Assembly: GCA_025384855.1 (NCBI GenBank)
Contig: JALAHT010000004.1
Span: 313,846-377,845, forward strand
Length of the DNA: 64,000 nucleotides
Source of the DNA: Luteirhabdus salina
Lineage (GTDB): Bacteria > Bacteroidota > Bacteroidia > Flavobacteriales > Flavobacteriaceae
Direction of reading: 5' to 3'
Part shown: piece after piece, positions 35,208 through 44,504 of the stretch
How the letters are laid out: each line of letters begins with the position of its first letter
How positions within the stretch are numbered: the stretch's first letter is position 1
The notes under the pieces: generated by a model
Databases searched by the model: none
What the model was told of the DNA's origin: nothing
What the model saw: only the letters and a program-made list of their open reading frames with translations
Translations under genes and position numbers: made by a program

Positions 35208-38200
35208 ATGCAGAATAAAGGACTCATTACCGTTTTTGCGATCCTTTTCGGATTGGTAAGTCTTTACCAATTATCTTTTACGTTTATCGCAAATAAAGTG
35301 GAAGGAGATGCGGAAACCTTTGCACAGAGCAAGTACAGCGAAGACGAACCCCAGCTTCGCCAAGAGGCAGAATCGCGTTACTTGGACTCAATTGGAGGCG
35401 ACCCATACATCCTGGGAATCGACTATAACACTGCTAAGGACAAGGAGCTGAACAAAGGTCTTGACCTTAAAGGTGGTATTAACGTAATCCTTCAGATTTC
35501 GGTTCAGGATATTCTTCGCGGATTGGCAAACAATTCCAAGGATCCAGCCTTCAACCAAGCGATTGCCAATGCCAATGAACTTCAAAAAGAAAGTCAGGAT
35601 ACCTACCTAGAGTCGTTCTTCCAAGCCTTTGAAGAATTGCCTGGCGATAACCAATTGGCGTCACCAAATATTTTCTTCAACAAAAACCTTGAGGAGGATA
35701 TCAACATCAATATGTCGAACGACCAAGTTCGCGGTGTGTTGGAACGCAAAATAGACGAGTCGGTAGCCTCTGCATTTGAAGTATTGCGTAAGCGTATCGA
35801 TAAGTTTGGTGTAACTCAGCCTAACATCCAACGTCTCGGAAACTCTGGGCGTATCTTGGTAGAATTGCCAGGTGCGAAGGATGTAGAACGTGTTAAGAAA
35901 TTATTGCAGAGCACTGCCCAGCTTGAGTTCTGGCATGTTTATAAGGCAGATGCTTTTGGCGGATTCCTTCAGCAAGCCAATGAGCGTTTGAAGCAAGTGA
36001 ATACAAAAGATTCAGGTGCTACTTCTGAAACGACAACCGATGAGATGAAAGAAAACGAGCAAGTAGCTGATACTTCTTCAACTGAACAAAACGAAGCTGT
36101 CGCTCAGCAGGATTCTACCGAAACAGACGACCTAAGTGATCTTTTGGGTGGTGAAGATGTTGAGGATGAAGCTGCCGAAAACCCGATTTTCGATAAGGTA
36201 GTATCGCCTGGATTCCAGGGAGGTGCTACATTGGCCGTTTTCAAACTACAAGATACAGCAGCCATCAATTCATATTTGCGCATGCCTGAAATCCGTTCGC
36301 TATTGCCGAACGATCTTCGTTACGCACGATTTGCTTGGGGATTGCCGACCACTCAAGAGGGAGTAGATGGTGAAGTAACAAGTCTTTATGCTATTCGTAG
36401 CAACCGAAACAATGAAGCACCGATTTCTGGAGGTGTTGTTACCGATGCCGCACAGACATACGATCAAGTAGGACGTGTAGCGGTTTCTATGCAGATGAAT
36501 GGTCAGGGAGCTAAGAAATGGGAGGAAATGACGGGTGAGGCCTTTCAAAACCAGAGTCAGATAGCGATTGTGCTGGATGATATTGTGTACTCTGCACCAA
36601 CCGTAACAAACGGAGCTATTTCTGGAGGAAGTACTCAAATTACAGGTGATTTCACTATTACGGAAGGACAGGATTTAGCAAACGTATTACGTGCGGGTAA
36701 ACTTCCTGCTTCGGCCGACATCATACAGGCGGAAGTTGTTGGACCAACCCTAGGTCAGGAAGCGATTAGCAGTGGTATTATTTCCTTTATCATCGCATTA
36801 GGTTTTGTATTGCTTTGGATGATTTTCTACTATGGAAAAGCAGGTGCCTTTGCCGATATCGCCTTGATCGTAAACATTTTGTTCATCTTCGGAATATTAG
36901 CTGGACTTGGCGCAGTGTTAACGTTGCCAGGTATTGCCGGTATCGTATTAACAATCGGTATTTCGGTAGATGCGAACGTACTGATTTTTGAAAGGATACG
37001 TGAGGAACTGGCCAAAGGGAAGGCACAACGCGACGCTATTAAAGATGGTTTCAACAATGCCTTGTCTTCCATTCTTGATGCGAACATAACCACAGGACTT
37101 ACAGGTCTTATTCTATTGGTGTTCGGTACTGGCCCGATTCAAGGATTCGCGACTACTTTATTAATTGGTATCCTTACATCACTATTCACCGCGATCTTTA
37201 TCACGCGCTTGTTTATCGATGGGTATACTAAAAACAATAAATCGCTTACTTGTTCTACTTCTTTCACAAAGAACTTGTTCAAGAATGTGAACATCAATTT
37301 CTTAGGAAAACGTAAAGTAGCCTATATCATTTCTGGAATCTTGATCCTTATCAGTTTAGGTTCGTTGTTTACTAACGGACTGAACCAAGGAGTCGATTTC
37401 GTCGGTGGACGTACCTATACTGTTCGATTTGCGAAAACAGTTGATGCGAACGCTGTTGAGCAAGACCTTATCGAAGTCTTTGGAAGTGCTGAGGCAAAAA
37501 CTTATGGTAGCGACAACCAGTTGAAGATTACCACAAAATATAAAGTTGACGAAGCAAGTCAGGAAGTAGACCAGGAAATCGAGCAAATGCTTTTCCAAGG
37601 CCTTCAACCAAACTTGCCTTCTGGAATGTCTTACGACGACTTTAAGAGTGATGAAGAAAGAAAAGAAGTAGGTCGAATGGAATATTACAAAGTAAGTCCG
37701 ACGATTGCCGATGATATCAAGAAAGCCTCTTTCTGGGCGGTGCTTGGTTCGCTTATCGTAGTATTCTTATACATCCTATTACGATTTAGAAGATGGCAGT
37801 TCTCTCTGGGTGCTGTGGCAGCGGTATTCCATGATGTGTTGCTTGTATTGGGTATCTTCTCATTAACGTATAAGATTATGCCGTTTAGCATGGAGATCGA
37901 TCAATCCTTTATTGCGGCAATCTTGACGGTAATCGGTTACTCCCTGAACGATACGGTGGTTGTTTTCGACCGTATCCGTGAGTTCTTTAACGAGCACACA
38001 AGCTGGAAGATGAATCGTATAATCAATAGTGCCTTGAATAGTACGCTAAGCCGTACATTGAACACCTCGGTAACGACCTTGATCGTATTACTTTCGATTT
38101 TCATTATTGGAGCAGAGTCTATTCGCGGATTGATTTTCGCCTTGATCGTAGGTGTATTGGTAGGTACCTATTCATCGTTGTTCATCGCAACGCCAGTATT

Positions 38201-38288
38201 TTACGATACTGTGAAGAAGCGCGGTATCGATTTAACAGATAAGAAAGACGAAGAGGAAGAAGCCGAAGCAGATAAGCCAAAGGCGTAA
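35208..38288 (+). CDS. secDF: Protein translocase SecDF fusion
   Basis: 1026 residues from the ATG at 35208 (an in-frame TTG lies at 35202). A proton-driven membrane motor assisting SecYEG export. SecD part: LDLKGGINVILQI, the P1 domain, an acidic low-complexity insert rich in E, D, T and S (about 275-335), and six membrane helices with GIAGIVLTIGISVDANVLIFERIREEL. SecF part from about residue 700: VDFVGGRTYTVRF and the second set of helices with ILTVIGYSLNDTVVVFDRIREF. The single-gene fusion is usual in Bacteroidota. It ends at a strong terminator. Confidence 0.97.
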   Translation: MQNKGLITVFAILFGLVSLYQLSFTFIANKVEGDAETFAQSKYSEDEPQLRQEAESRYLDSIGGDPYILGIDYNTAKDKELNKGLDLKGGINVILQISVQDILRGLANNSKDPAFNQAIANANELQKESQDTYLESFFQAFEELPGDNQLASPNIFFNKNLEEDININMSNDQVRGVLERKIDESVASAFEVLRKRIDKFGVTQPNIQRLGNSGRILVELPGAKDVERVKKLLQSTAQLEFWHVYKADAFGGFLQQANERLKQVNTKDSGATSETTTDEMKENEQVADTSSTEQNEAVAQQDSTETDDLSDLLGGEDVEDEAAENPIFDKVVSPGFQGGATLAVFKLQDTAAINSYLRMPEIRSLLPNDLRYARFAWGLPTTQEGVDGEVTSLYAIRSNRNNEAPISGGVVTDAAQTYDQVGRVAVSMQMNGQGAKKWEEMTGEAFQNQSQIAIVLDDIVYSAPTVTNGAISGGSTQITGDFTITEGQDLANVLRAGKLPASADIIQAEVVGPTLGQEAISSGIISFIIALGFVLLWMIFYYGKAGAFADIALIVNILFIFGILAGLGAVLTLPGIAGIVLTIGISVDANVLIFERIREELAKGKAQRDAIKDGFNNALSSILDANITTGLTGLILLVFGTGPIQGFATTLLIGILTSLFTAIFITRLFIDGYTKNNKSLTCSTSFTKNLFKNVNINFLGKRKVAYIISGILILISLGSLFTNGLNQGVDFVGGRTYTVRFAKTVDANAVEQDLIEVFGSAEAKTYGSDNQLKITTKYKVDEASQEVDQEIEQMLFQGLQPNLPSGMSYDDFKSDEERKEVGRMEYYKVSPTIADDIKKASFWAVLGSLIVVFLYILLRFRRWQFSLGAVAAVFHDVLLVLGIFSLTYKIMPFSMEIDQSFIAAILTVIGYSLNDTVVVFDRIREFFNEHTSWKMNRIINSALNSTLSRTLNTSVTTLIVLLSIFIIGAESIRGLIFALIVGVLVGTYSSLFIATPVFYDTVKKRGIDLTDKKDEEEEAEADKPKA

Positions 38289-38310
38289 TACTCTTTTAGA
38301 ATATAGATAG

Positions 38311-38351
38311 GAAGCTGTTTTTAGAACTCTAAAAACAGCTTCTTTTTTTTT
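38311..38351 (+). terminator. secDF terminator
   Basis: A 14-bp stem GAAGCTGTTTTTAG / CTAAAAACAGCTTC with a 4-base loop, then nine T. It touches the stop codon of the convergent ACR3 gene at 38350. Confidence 0.93.
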
Positions 38352-39396
38352 ATGCCTCTTTCAAATAATACTTCTTTCGAAGCCAAAAGGAAACCCTAAC
38401 TAACAAAATTAGGGCGGGAACTTCAACCAATGGGCCGATGACTCCTGTAAATGCTTGACCGGAGTTTAGTCCGAAGACGGCAATGGCGACCGCTATGGCC
38501 AATTCAAAATTGTTTCCAGCAGCGGTAAAGGAGATTGCTGCATTCTTATCGTAGGTGGCGCCTGTAGCCTTGCTTACAAAGAAACCGATAAAGAACATCA
38601 GGGCGAAATAGATAAGCAATGGAATAGCGATTAGCAGCACATCTTGTGGAAGTTCCACAATCAGTTCGCCTTTCAGTGAAAACATTACCACGATAGTGAA
38701 AAGCAAAGCTATCAAGGTGAGTGGCGATACTGTTGGAATAAAAACAGTGTTGTACCATTCTTCACTTTTTAAGCGAACCAATATCACACGACTTAAAATT
38801 CCGAGAGCGAATGGAATCCCTAAATAAATAGCAACGCTCTCAGCGATAGTGGCAATGGATATTTCGACGATAGCTCCTTCAAATCCGAGTAGGGGAGGAA
38901 GTTTGGTGATAAAAAGCCATGCGTAAAAACTATAGGCTACTACCTGAAAGACGCTATTCAAGGCAACCAAGCCAGCGCCGTATTCACTGCTGCCTTCCGC
39001 TAGATCGTTCCATACCAACACCATTGCGATACAACGCGCTAGGCCGATCAAGATCAAACCTACCATGTATTCAGGATGGTTGGGAAGGAAAATGATAGCG
39101 AGGAAAAACATCAGTAATGGACCGATAATCCAGTTCAACAATAAGGAAATCGATAATACCTTGACATTTTTAAATACTTTCGGAAGAAGGGAATACTTCA
39201 CCTTCGCTAATGGCGGATACATCATAATGATCAATCCAATTGCAATGGGAATATTGGTGCTTCCGCTACTAAAAGAATTCACGATATCTGGGAAACCTGG
39301 GAAAAAATATCCGATACCTACACCAATGGCCATGGCGAGGAAAATCCAAAGGGTAAGATAGCGGTTTAGAAATCCGAGTTGCTTAGGTCGACTCAT
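38350..39396 (-). CDS. ACR3-type arsenite efflux permease
   Basis: 348-residue permease with ten hydrophobic helices, exporting arsenite driven by the membrane potential. The conserved ACR3 sequence [16 protein letters not shown] carries the essential cysteine (TM4), and [20 protein letters not shown] matches the C-terminal family motif. The last gene of the arsenic cluster; its start overlaps the stop of the phosphatase-type reductase by four bases, so translation is coupled. It converges on secDF with the terminator inside the overlap. Confidence 0.95.
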   Translation of the reverse strand: MSRPKQLGFLNRYLTLWIFLAMAIGVGIGYFFPGFPDIVNSFSSGSTNIPIAIGLIIMMYPPLAKVKYSLLPKVFKNVKVLSISLLLNWIIGPLLMFFLAIIFLPNHPEYMVGLILIGLARCIAMVLVWNDLAEGSSEYGAGLVALNSVFQVVAYSFYAWLFITKLPPLLGFEGAIVEISIATIAESVAIYLGIPFALGILSRVILVRLKSEEWYNTVFIPTVSPLTLIALLFTIVVMFSLKGELIVELPQDVLLIAIPLLIYFALMFFIGFFVSKATGATYDKNAAISFTAAGNNFELAIAVAIAVFGLNSGQAFTGVIGPLVEVPALILLVRVSFWLRKKYYLKEA

Positions 39397-40010
39397 ACTG
39401 TTTTTTTGATTTTTTGAAAGATATATTTTAATTCGGTGGCAATCTGAAGGCTGCGTTCGGTGTAGGTTTCCAATTCTTCGGAAGAGCCATCGGATGTCTT
39501 TGGATCTTCATAGGGAAGTGAAAACCGGGAGCTAGCACCCGCTACAAACGGACAACCACCATCGGCTTCGGTACAGGTCATAATGGCTGAGAAACCATGA
39601 CTCGGATTAAAGTCATGCCCATATTCCTTTGAAAAGGCGATGCTAGGTACCTCCGTATCTCCATATTTTAATGCATAAACAGGATTGTCTTCTTGAGAGA
39701 GGCGTAACATCTCAAATCCTTGAACCTCCAAAATCTCTAGGACAGTTGGGTATACCCGAGTAGCTTCTGTACCGCCAGAATATGTTTGAATACCTTCAAT
39801 GCCAAAATAGATGGAAATTGCTTGAGCCCAAAGTTGGGCAAGGTGACTGCGTCTAGAGTTATGGGTACAGATAAAGATGATGTTTAATCGGCCTTCATTG
39901 CTGAGAATATCGCTCCATTTCGCTGCGATAGGGTCCAATAGTTCAATGCGTTCATCACTGATGGTTGAGATCTCCAGCCTATCGATGGTTTCTTTTAGAG
40001 TTAAAAACAT
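39393..40010 (-). CDS. arsC: Low-molecular-weight phosphatase-type arsenate reductase
   Basis: 205 residues. Reduces arsenate to arsenite, using a cysteine relay on a low-Mr protein tyrosine phosphatase fold. The P-loop is [15 protein letters not shown] (CX5R). The region [15 protein letters not shown] holds a second pair of cysteines, and [11 protein letters not shown] the general acid Asp. An N-terminal helix of about 40 residues precedes the fold, longer than the shortest members. It sits between the DUF6428 gene and ACR3 in the arsenic cluster, overlapping the latter by 4 bp. Confidence 0.88.
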   Translation of the reverse strand: MFLTLKETIDRLEISTISDERIELLDPIAAKWSDILSNEGRLNIIFICTHNSRRSHLAQLWAQAISIYFGIEGIQTYSGGTEATRVYPTVLEILEVQGFEMLRLSQEDNPVYALKYGDTEVPSIAFSKEYGHDFNPSHGFSAIMTCTEADGGCPFVAGASSRFSLPYEDPKTSDGSSEELETYTERSLQIATELKYIFQKIKKTV

Positions 40011-40019
40011 AGAAAAATT

Positions 40020-40490
40020 TTAGCAGCAGTTAGACGATGGTGAACAACATGGCTCGGGTTGTATACTCGACAAGGCTCTTTTTTCCTTTTTCTCGGGAAT
40101 GCCACACGCATCCTTTGCCAAACAATCGGTTTGGGTCGAAACCAGCTGAAAAGTACCATCTGCGAATTCCAATCCATAGGTTTCAATGGTGTTGCCTTGG
40201 TATTCCACTTCTATCGCAGCATCAGTAGGAAGTCCTAATTTCTCGATGGAAAGATTTATAATGTTAACTAGTTTTTCAGGATGAAGGCGATGGTTGTAAT
40301 CGTTAGCGCTCCACAGTTGAAAGTTGATTTTTTCTTCTTCACGAAGGGTCCCGCCACAGTCGATAAACTTCTTTTGTACATGGCCGATTTCGGTTACATG
40401 AAAATGTTCTGGTACCAATACGCCATTCGGCAATGAAAAAGTTATTGTGTCTAAGTGTGATAGGTTTTGTTTTACGTCTTCTAATGTCAT
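40020..40490 (-). CDS. DUF6428 family protein with cysteine-rich tail
   Basis: 156 residues, cytosolic. The body (1-120) is an alpha/beta domain recognised as DUF6428, a family found in arsenic clusters of Bacteroidota. Seven cysteines are present: one in the body (C45, IDCGG), C123 and C129 near the end, and the terminal CCSPSSNCC block with four more (148, 149, 155, 156). That makes a metalloid-binding tail likely, possibly an arsenite chaperone or buffer; this is inference. It is followed 9 bp later by the phosphatase-type reductase. Confidence 0.8.
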   Translation of the reverse strand: MTLEDVKQNLSHLDTITFSLPNGVLVPEHFHVTEIGHVQKKFIDCGGTLREEEKINFQLWSANDYNHRLHPEKLVNIINLSIEKLGLPTDAAIEVEYQGNTIETYGLEFADGTFQLVSTQTDCLAKDACGIPEKKEKRALSSIQPEPCCSPSSNCC

Positions 40491-40495
40491 AATTG

Positions 40496-41107
40496 TTAAT
40501 TAAGTGAATTAAGTCTGTGTGTAAGGTATATCATTTCTCTTGCAATATTTTCTTTCTTAAACATCGGTAAGGCGATTGTAGATTTTTCTTGTGCTGTCAT
40601 TGCCTTACTTTCAAATAGTATAATCAAGTCGCCACCATAAGCTTCCTTTGCATCTGTAAATAACATCGGTGAAAACTCCCAGCTCCCGGTCCCGTAACTC
40701 ACCGAATAACTTCCATTGTTTTCTGAGGAAACGGTAAAGCCGTAAGTATTAATACCGTCGAGGGATCTATTCCTTAAAGGGGAGTGACGGCCTGCAATAA
40801 CTATATCGATATTATCTATGTCGTAATATTCTAGACCAGTTCGAAACCAAACCGCTCCAAGTTGGACTTTTTCAGAAGCGTTTAAGTCGACTAAAATAAT
40901 TGAAATACTCTGATCCTGATCGATTTTTCGGTCGATAGCGTAAGCTATTTGATTCAGTTCTGCGATTCTACTCTTGGGAATTTCTGAGAACTCAGCTTCA
41001 ATGGTTGTTACTGAGGAAGCAATTTTTGAATCTAAATTTTGAGCGGATCCCGATAGCGTTAATAAGCTAACTACTAAAACTAATACCATAAAATTTAACG
41101 GTCTCAT
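40496..41107 (-). CDS. Secreted protein of unknown function in the arsenic cluster
   Basis: 203 residues with a signal peptide (LNFMVLVLVVSLLTLSGSA, cleavage near 23 before QNLDSK). No membrane helix, no CxxC. The body looks alpha/beta and ends with ALPMFKKENIAREMIYLTHRLNSLN. I do not recognise a family. It starts 28 bases after a TTATTGCAATAA palindrome resembling the arsR operator, so it is probably arsenite-induced. It lies 5 bp before the DUF6428 gene, in the same operon. Confidence 0.7.
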   Translation of the reverse strand: MRPLNFMVLVLVVSLLTLSGSAQNLDSKIASSVTTIEAEFSEIPKSRIAELNQIAYAIDRKIDQDQSISIILVDLNASEKVQLGAVWFRTGLEYYDIDNIDIVIAGRHSPLRNRSLDGINTYGFTVSSENNGSYSVSYGTGSWEFSPMLFTDAKEAYGGDLIILFESKAMTAQEKSTIALPMFKKENIAREMIYLTHRLNSLN

Positions 41108-41133
41108 AGTGTATAAATTTAAGTTAATATTTG

Positions 41134-41147
41134 TTTATTGCAATAAA
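41134..41147. promoter_or_regulatory. Candidate ArsR operator before the arsenic structural genes
   Basis: TTTATTGCAATAAA is a perfect 14-bp palindrome, sharing the 10-base core TATTGCAATA with the site in front of arsR. It sits between the arsR stop (41170) and the next gene's ATG (41107), so it would give the structural genes their own ArsR-controlled promoter. Confidence 0.6.
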
Positions 41148-41169
41148 GCGATTAATAGATATAAATTTT

Positions 41170-41502
41170 TTAACAACAATCTTCGGGAGCGGCTGTATCC
41201 TGATTCATAAAAACTTCCATCTCTTGTTTCATTTTCTGCCAATTATCGGGGTCGATACAATAGCAGACACTGGTACCTTCCACATTACCTTTGATAAGGC
41301 CCAAATTCTTGAGTTCTTTTAAATGTTGTGAAATGGTGGGTTGTGCCAAGCCTATCTCCGTCACCAAATCACCACAAACACAGCCCTCCGTTTTAAACAG
41401 CTGCTCTAATATGGCAATTCGAGCCGGATGGGCGAATGCCTTGGCAAACAGTGCCAAGGTATTTTGACCTTGGGTGAAAAGTTCTGTTTTTGCGAGTCCC
41501 AT
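41170..41502 (-). CDS. arsR: ArsR-family arsenic-responsive repressor
   Basis: 110-residue winged-helix repressor that leaves DNA when it binds arsenite. The metal-site cysteines are in EGCVCGDLV, and the recognition helix is [20 protein letters not shown] further cysteine (VCYCID) and a C-terminal DCC give extra thiols that could add a metalloid site. It is first in the cluster; a near-perfect 24-bp inverted repeat lies just upstream and a related palindrome just downstream. Confidence 0.93.
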   Translation of the reverse strand: MGLAKTELFTQGQNTLALFAKAFAHPARIAILEQLFKTEGCVCGDLVTEIGLAQPTISQHLKELKNLGLIKGNVEGTSVCYCIDPDNWQKMKQEMEVFMNQDTAAPEDCC

Positions 41503-41510
41503 AATGCTTA

Positions 41511-41534
41511 ATCGTTATATTGCAATATTACGAT
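41511..41534. promoter_or_regulatory. Candidate ArsR operator before arsR
   Basis: A 24-bp inverted repeat with arms ATCGTTATATTG and CAATATTACGAT (one mismatch), centred on ATATTGCAATAT. It begins eight bases before the arsR ATG, suited to autoregulation. Confidence 0.7.
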
Positions 41535-41574
41535 AAATAGTTGAAAAAACGAATAAAATTGGAAATAATTATTC

Positions 41575-42069
41575 TTAGTTTGCTGAAGTGGTGTACTCTA
41601 TATAATCGCCTTCCTCCAATCCCCAACGGTCACTAAGTCCAGCATTTACTTCCAATACATAGCGAGCGGGCTGGGTGGAAGGGAGCGAGGTTTCATCCAA
41701 TGGACGTGCATTCTTCTTAATGTCGACTATTTTGCGTACTTCGTTTAAATAAATAATATCCAACGGAAATTCGGTATTCTTCATATAAAACGAGCGTCGT
41801 AATTCATCTTCAAAAATAAACAGCATTCCTCGGTTTTCAGCCATGCTTTGGCGATACATCAATCCGGTTTGGATCTCATAATCATTTTTAGCTATTTCGA
41901 TATCCAAAGAGGCTACGGTCGAATCGGTTTCGGCCTTTTTTAGCTGAAGTTCCCCTTCTTTTTTAAAGGAAACTTTTTTTGTTAATACCTTTTCCTCTTT
42001 CTTCTCCTTACAGTTAAATGCCGTCAGGGAAAAAGCTAGTAATACGAGTAGTAATGAAAACTTCTTCAT
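41575..42069 (-). CDS. DUF192 family lipoprotein
   Basis: 164 residues. Lipobox-like start (LLLVLLAFSLTAFNCKE, lipidated Cys at 20). A basic linker precedes the DUF192 domain (about 55-164), with the signature TGLMYRQSMAENRGMLFIFE and later FYMKNTEFPLDIIYLNE and YVLEVNAG. The family's function is not established. It begins 1 bp after lgt ends, so the two share a transcript, and the product would be lipidated by the enzyme encoded next to it. Confidence 0.88.
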   Translation of the reverse strand: MKKFSLLLVLLAFSLTAFNCKEKKEEKVLTKKVSFKKEGELQLKKAETDSTVASLDIEIAKNDYEIQTGLMYRQSMAENRGMLFIFEDELRRSFYMKNTEFPLDIIYLNEVRKIVDIKKNARPLDETSLPSTQPARYVLEVNAGLSDRWGLEEGDYIEYTTSAN

Positions 42070-42070
42070 T

Positions 42071-42895
42071 TTATGCTATGGGTTTCTTTTTCGATTGTAC
42101 CATTAAGAATATACCGACCAAAATAAATGGAATACTCAACCATTGACCTGTGTTTAAGGCCCATTCGGCCCGTTCGGCTACTTGTGCTTCCTTGACGAAT
42201 TCAACCAAGAATCGTACCGTCCAGAGCAGGATTAAAAACACTCCGAAAATATAGCCTAAATACTTTCGCTTGTCCGTTTTCCAATAGATGAACCACAGCA
42301 GTAAAAACACAATGATGTAGCCTGCCGATTCATATAACTGCGCGGGGTGTCGTGGGAAGTTTTCACCCAATTGCTTAAATATAACTCCGTAATCGCTATT
42401 GGTTGGCTTTCCAATGATTTCAGAATTGATAAAATTTCCAAGTCGAACAAAGATTCCACCACAGGCAACGGCAATTACGATTCGGTCCAAAATCCACAAT
42501 ACCGGTTTTTTCAATACCTTTTTACTGTAAATAAACATCGCAATAATGATGGCGATGGCCGCGCCATGACTTGCCAATCCTTGAAAGCCGGTAAATTCGA
42601 ATTCAGGAACAGTTTGGATGGGAAGGAAAACAGCTAGTGGATCTTCCCATATTAGTTCCGTTTGATAGAATATAACATGTCCCAGCCGCGCTCCGAGTAA
42701 GGTAGCAACGACCATATAGATGAAAAGGCTATCGAGTTTCGTTTCAGATTCGTTTTCATTTTTGAATATTTTCTTCATAATGAACCATCCGAGGGTAAAG
42801 GCGATGACAAACATCAAACTGTAGTATCGGATGACAAAGAAGCCGAGGTCGATTCCCGGGGATGGGTCCCAGACAATAGCCGAAAAATAGGTCAT
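42071..42895 (-). CDS. lgt: Prolipoprotein diacylglyceryl transferase
   Basis: 274-residue inner-membrane enzyme that puts a diacylglyceryl group on the lipobox cysteine. About seven helices. The family signature GGIFVRLGNFINSEIIGKPT and the adjacent HPAQLYESAGYI are intact, as is an early LGARLGHVIFY. Length is normal. It is followed closely by the DUF192 lipoprotein gene and lies 56 bp after yidD, so this is an envelope-biogenesis group. Confidence 0.96.
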   Translation of the reverse strand: MTYFSAIVWDPSPGIDLGFFVIRYYSLMFVIAFTLGWFIMKKIFKNENESETKLDSLFIYMVVATLLGARLGHVIFYQTELIWEDPLAVFLPIQTVPEFEFTGFQGLASHGAAIAIIIAMFIYSKKVLKKPVLWILDRIVIAVACGGIFVRLGNFINSEIIGKPTNSDYGVIFKQLGENFPRHPAQLYESAGYIIVFLLLWFIYWKTDKRKYLGYIFGVFLILLWTVRFLVEFVKEAQVAERAEWALNTGQWLSIPFILVGIFLMVQSKKKPIA

Positions 42896-42951
42896 GGTTG
42901 TAATTTTTGTAGGTGTAAAGATAGCAAAACCGAAAAGGGTAACGTCGGTTC

Positions 42952-43188
42952 TTATTTTTCTTTTTTGGGAGGAACCGGATCATAGCCTGAACCGCCCCAC
43001 GGATGGCAACTTCCAATGCGCTTTAAGGCTAACCACCCACCTTTTAACAAACCATGGGTTTTTAGCGCTTCCACACTGTAGTGCGAACACGTTGGCGTGT
43101 ACCTACAGGTAGAAGGGGTAAGGGGTGAAATCACTTTTTGGTACACCCGAATCAGGAATAGGAAGGGAGCGATTAGAATTGCTTTCAT
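42952..43188 (-). CDS. yidD: Membrane protein insertion efficiency factor YidD
   Basis: 78 residues, all of the expected length. The signature [34 protein letters not shown] with three conserved cysteines and the C-terminal [15 protein letters not shown] identify the family. It helps YidC-dependent insertion at the inner membrane. It stands close to lgt on the same strand. Confidence 0.94.
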   Translation of the reverse strand: MKAILIAPFLFLIRVYQKVISPLTPSTCRYTPTCSHYSVEALKTHGLLKGGWLALKRIGSCHPWGGSGYDPVPPKKEK

Positions 43189-43229
43189 GGAACGACAAAG
43201 ATACGGTGGTTGAAGCAGACTTCAACCGT

Positions 43230-43799
43230 TTACGAATGGCGAACCCAATTTTGGATTATTTTTTTGCCTTCAGGGGTTAACACGCTTTCAGGATGGAATT
43301 GAACCGCGCGAAGATCATACTTTCGATGACGCAAGGCCATAATCTGACCATTTTCATCTTCTGCAATAATTTCAAGCATAGGCGGGAAGTTCGCTTTGGA
43401 GACGACCCAAGAATGGTAGCGGCCGATTTCAAAAGGAGACCTAATATTTTTGAACAAGGGTTCATCTTCAACTAAAATGGAAGCCTTCGTAGCCACACCA
43501 TGGAAAACGTTCTCCAAATTTTCAATCGTACCACCAAATACTTCCGCAATGGCTTGCTGTCCTAAGCAAACACCAAGAATAGGCTTTGTTTGGTAATAGT
43601 GAAGAAGTAAGGGCTTCAACAAACCAGCTTCATCGGGAATTCCAGGGCCGGGCGATAACAGGATTTTATCGTAAGCTGCTACTTCTTCAAGTGAAAACCG
43701 ATCGTTTCGTTTCACCACAACGTCGCAGTCCAGTTCCTCTAAATAATGGACGAGGTTGTAGACAAAGCTGTCGTAATTATCGATGACCAAGATTTTCAT
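43230..43799 (-). CDS. Glutamine amidotransferase, anthranilate/aminodeoxychorismate synthase component II
   Basis: 189 residues from the ATG at 43799; 17 extra codons to 43850 lie in the leader after a hairpin and are not needed. Provides ammonia from glutamine to TrpE or PabB. Triad: Cys in PILGVCLGQQAIAEVFGG, His and Glu in VQFHPESVLTPEG. The N-terminus is the class type (ILVIDNYDSFVYNLVHYL). No trpE/pabB gene lies beside it, so whether it serves tryptophan or folate cannot be decided. Confidence 0.93.
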   Translation of the reverse strand: MKILVIDNYDSFVYNLVHYLEELDCDVVVKRNDRFSLEEVAAYDKILLSPGPGIPDEAGLLKPLLLHYYQTKPILGVCLGQQAIAEVFGGTIENLENVFHGVATKASILVEDEPLFKNIRSPFEIGRYHSWVVSKANFPPMLEIIAEDENGQIMALRHRKYDLRAVQFHPESVLTPEGKKIIQNWVRHS

Positions 43800-43850
43800 T
43801 CGGTTGAAAATTTCAGCAAAGATAACGGGAATCTTTGTTGAAGAAGGCAT

Positions 43851-43882
43851 AAAAAAAGGCTTGCCGAAATGACAAGCCTTTA
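43851..43882 (-). terminator. Terminator after the YceI gene
   Basis: Stem AAAGGCTTG / CAAGCCTTT with a 9-base loop, followed on the minus strand by a T-run. It lies 23 bases past the stop at 43905 and just before the amidotransferase gene. Confidence 0.85.
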
Positions 43883-43904
43883 GGTCGCAACTTTTTCTTT
43901 TTCA

Positions 43905-44471
43905 TTAGAATTTTAGCGTCACGTCCAATACAAACGTATCGGAAATCGTATTATCGCCTAAATTGTCGAAGAAACTTCCAGAACCATAGCGTGCATTGTA
44001 CTTTGTTCGGTCAATACGTACGCTGGTAATGGCAGTGCTTTCACCCATCGTTAATTCAAAATCGATTGGGTTTGTAATTCCCTTGATGGTAAGGTCGCCT
44101 GTTACATCATACACATTTCCTTCGCGTGTTGCCTTTTTGATAACCAATGTAGAAGTGGGATGGTTTTCGACACCGAAGAAATCTTCGCTCTTCAAGTGAC
44201 CTTCCAATTTTCCTTTGCTCTCTCCTTCAAGATCGGTACAAACGATGGAAGTCATATCGACTACAAATTCGCCTCCGACCAAGTTGTTTCCGTCCATTTC
44301 TAGGTAACCACTCTGCAGGTTAATGGTTCCATTGTGGGAGCCAAGGACTTTTTTACCTTTCCATTCGATAGTACTTTCCTCTACGTTAATGGTTTTACGA
44401 TCGGATGAAGTAAAGGCTGCAGTGCCTGTGGCAACGGCCAAGATCAATACTGGTTTTGCAATTTTTTTCAT
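43905..44471 (-). CDS. YceI family periplasmic protein
   Basis: 188 residues from the ATG at 44471, which begins a signal peptide (KIAKPVLILAVATGTAAFTSS). The body is a lipocalin-like barrel; the start EESTIEWKGKKVLGSHNG and GDLTIKGITNPIDFEL are family signatures. Such proteins bind long isoprenoid chains, often quinone-like. It ends at its own terminator. The marR gene starts 33 bp upstream on the same strand, so the MarR-type regulator probably controls it. Confidence 0.9.
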   Translation of the reverse strand: MKKIAKPVLILAVATGTAAFTSSDRKTINVEESTIEWKGKKVLGSHNGTINLQSGYLEMDGNNLVGGEFVVDMTSIVCTDLEGESKGKLEGHLKSEDFFGVENHPTSTLVIKKATREGNVYDVTGDLTIKGITNPIDFELTMGESTAITSVRIDRTKYNARYGSGSFFDNLGDNTISDTFVLDVTLKF

Positions 44472-44504
44472 AGCGTTCTGATTTAAAATTATAGTTAGCA
44501 ATTA

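Noticed and set aside
38350-41534. Arsenic genes as part of a mobile island
   Set aside because: No integrase, repeat or tRNA border is visible and base use is like the neighbours, so there is no support for recent transfer.
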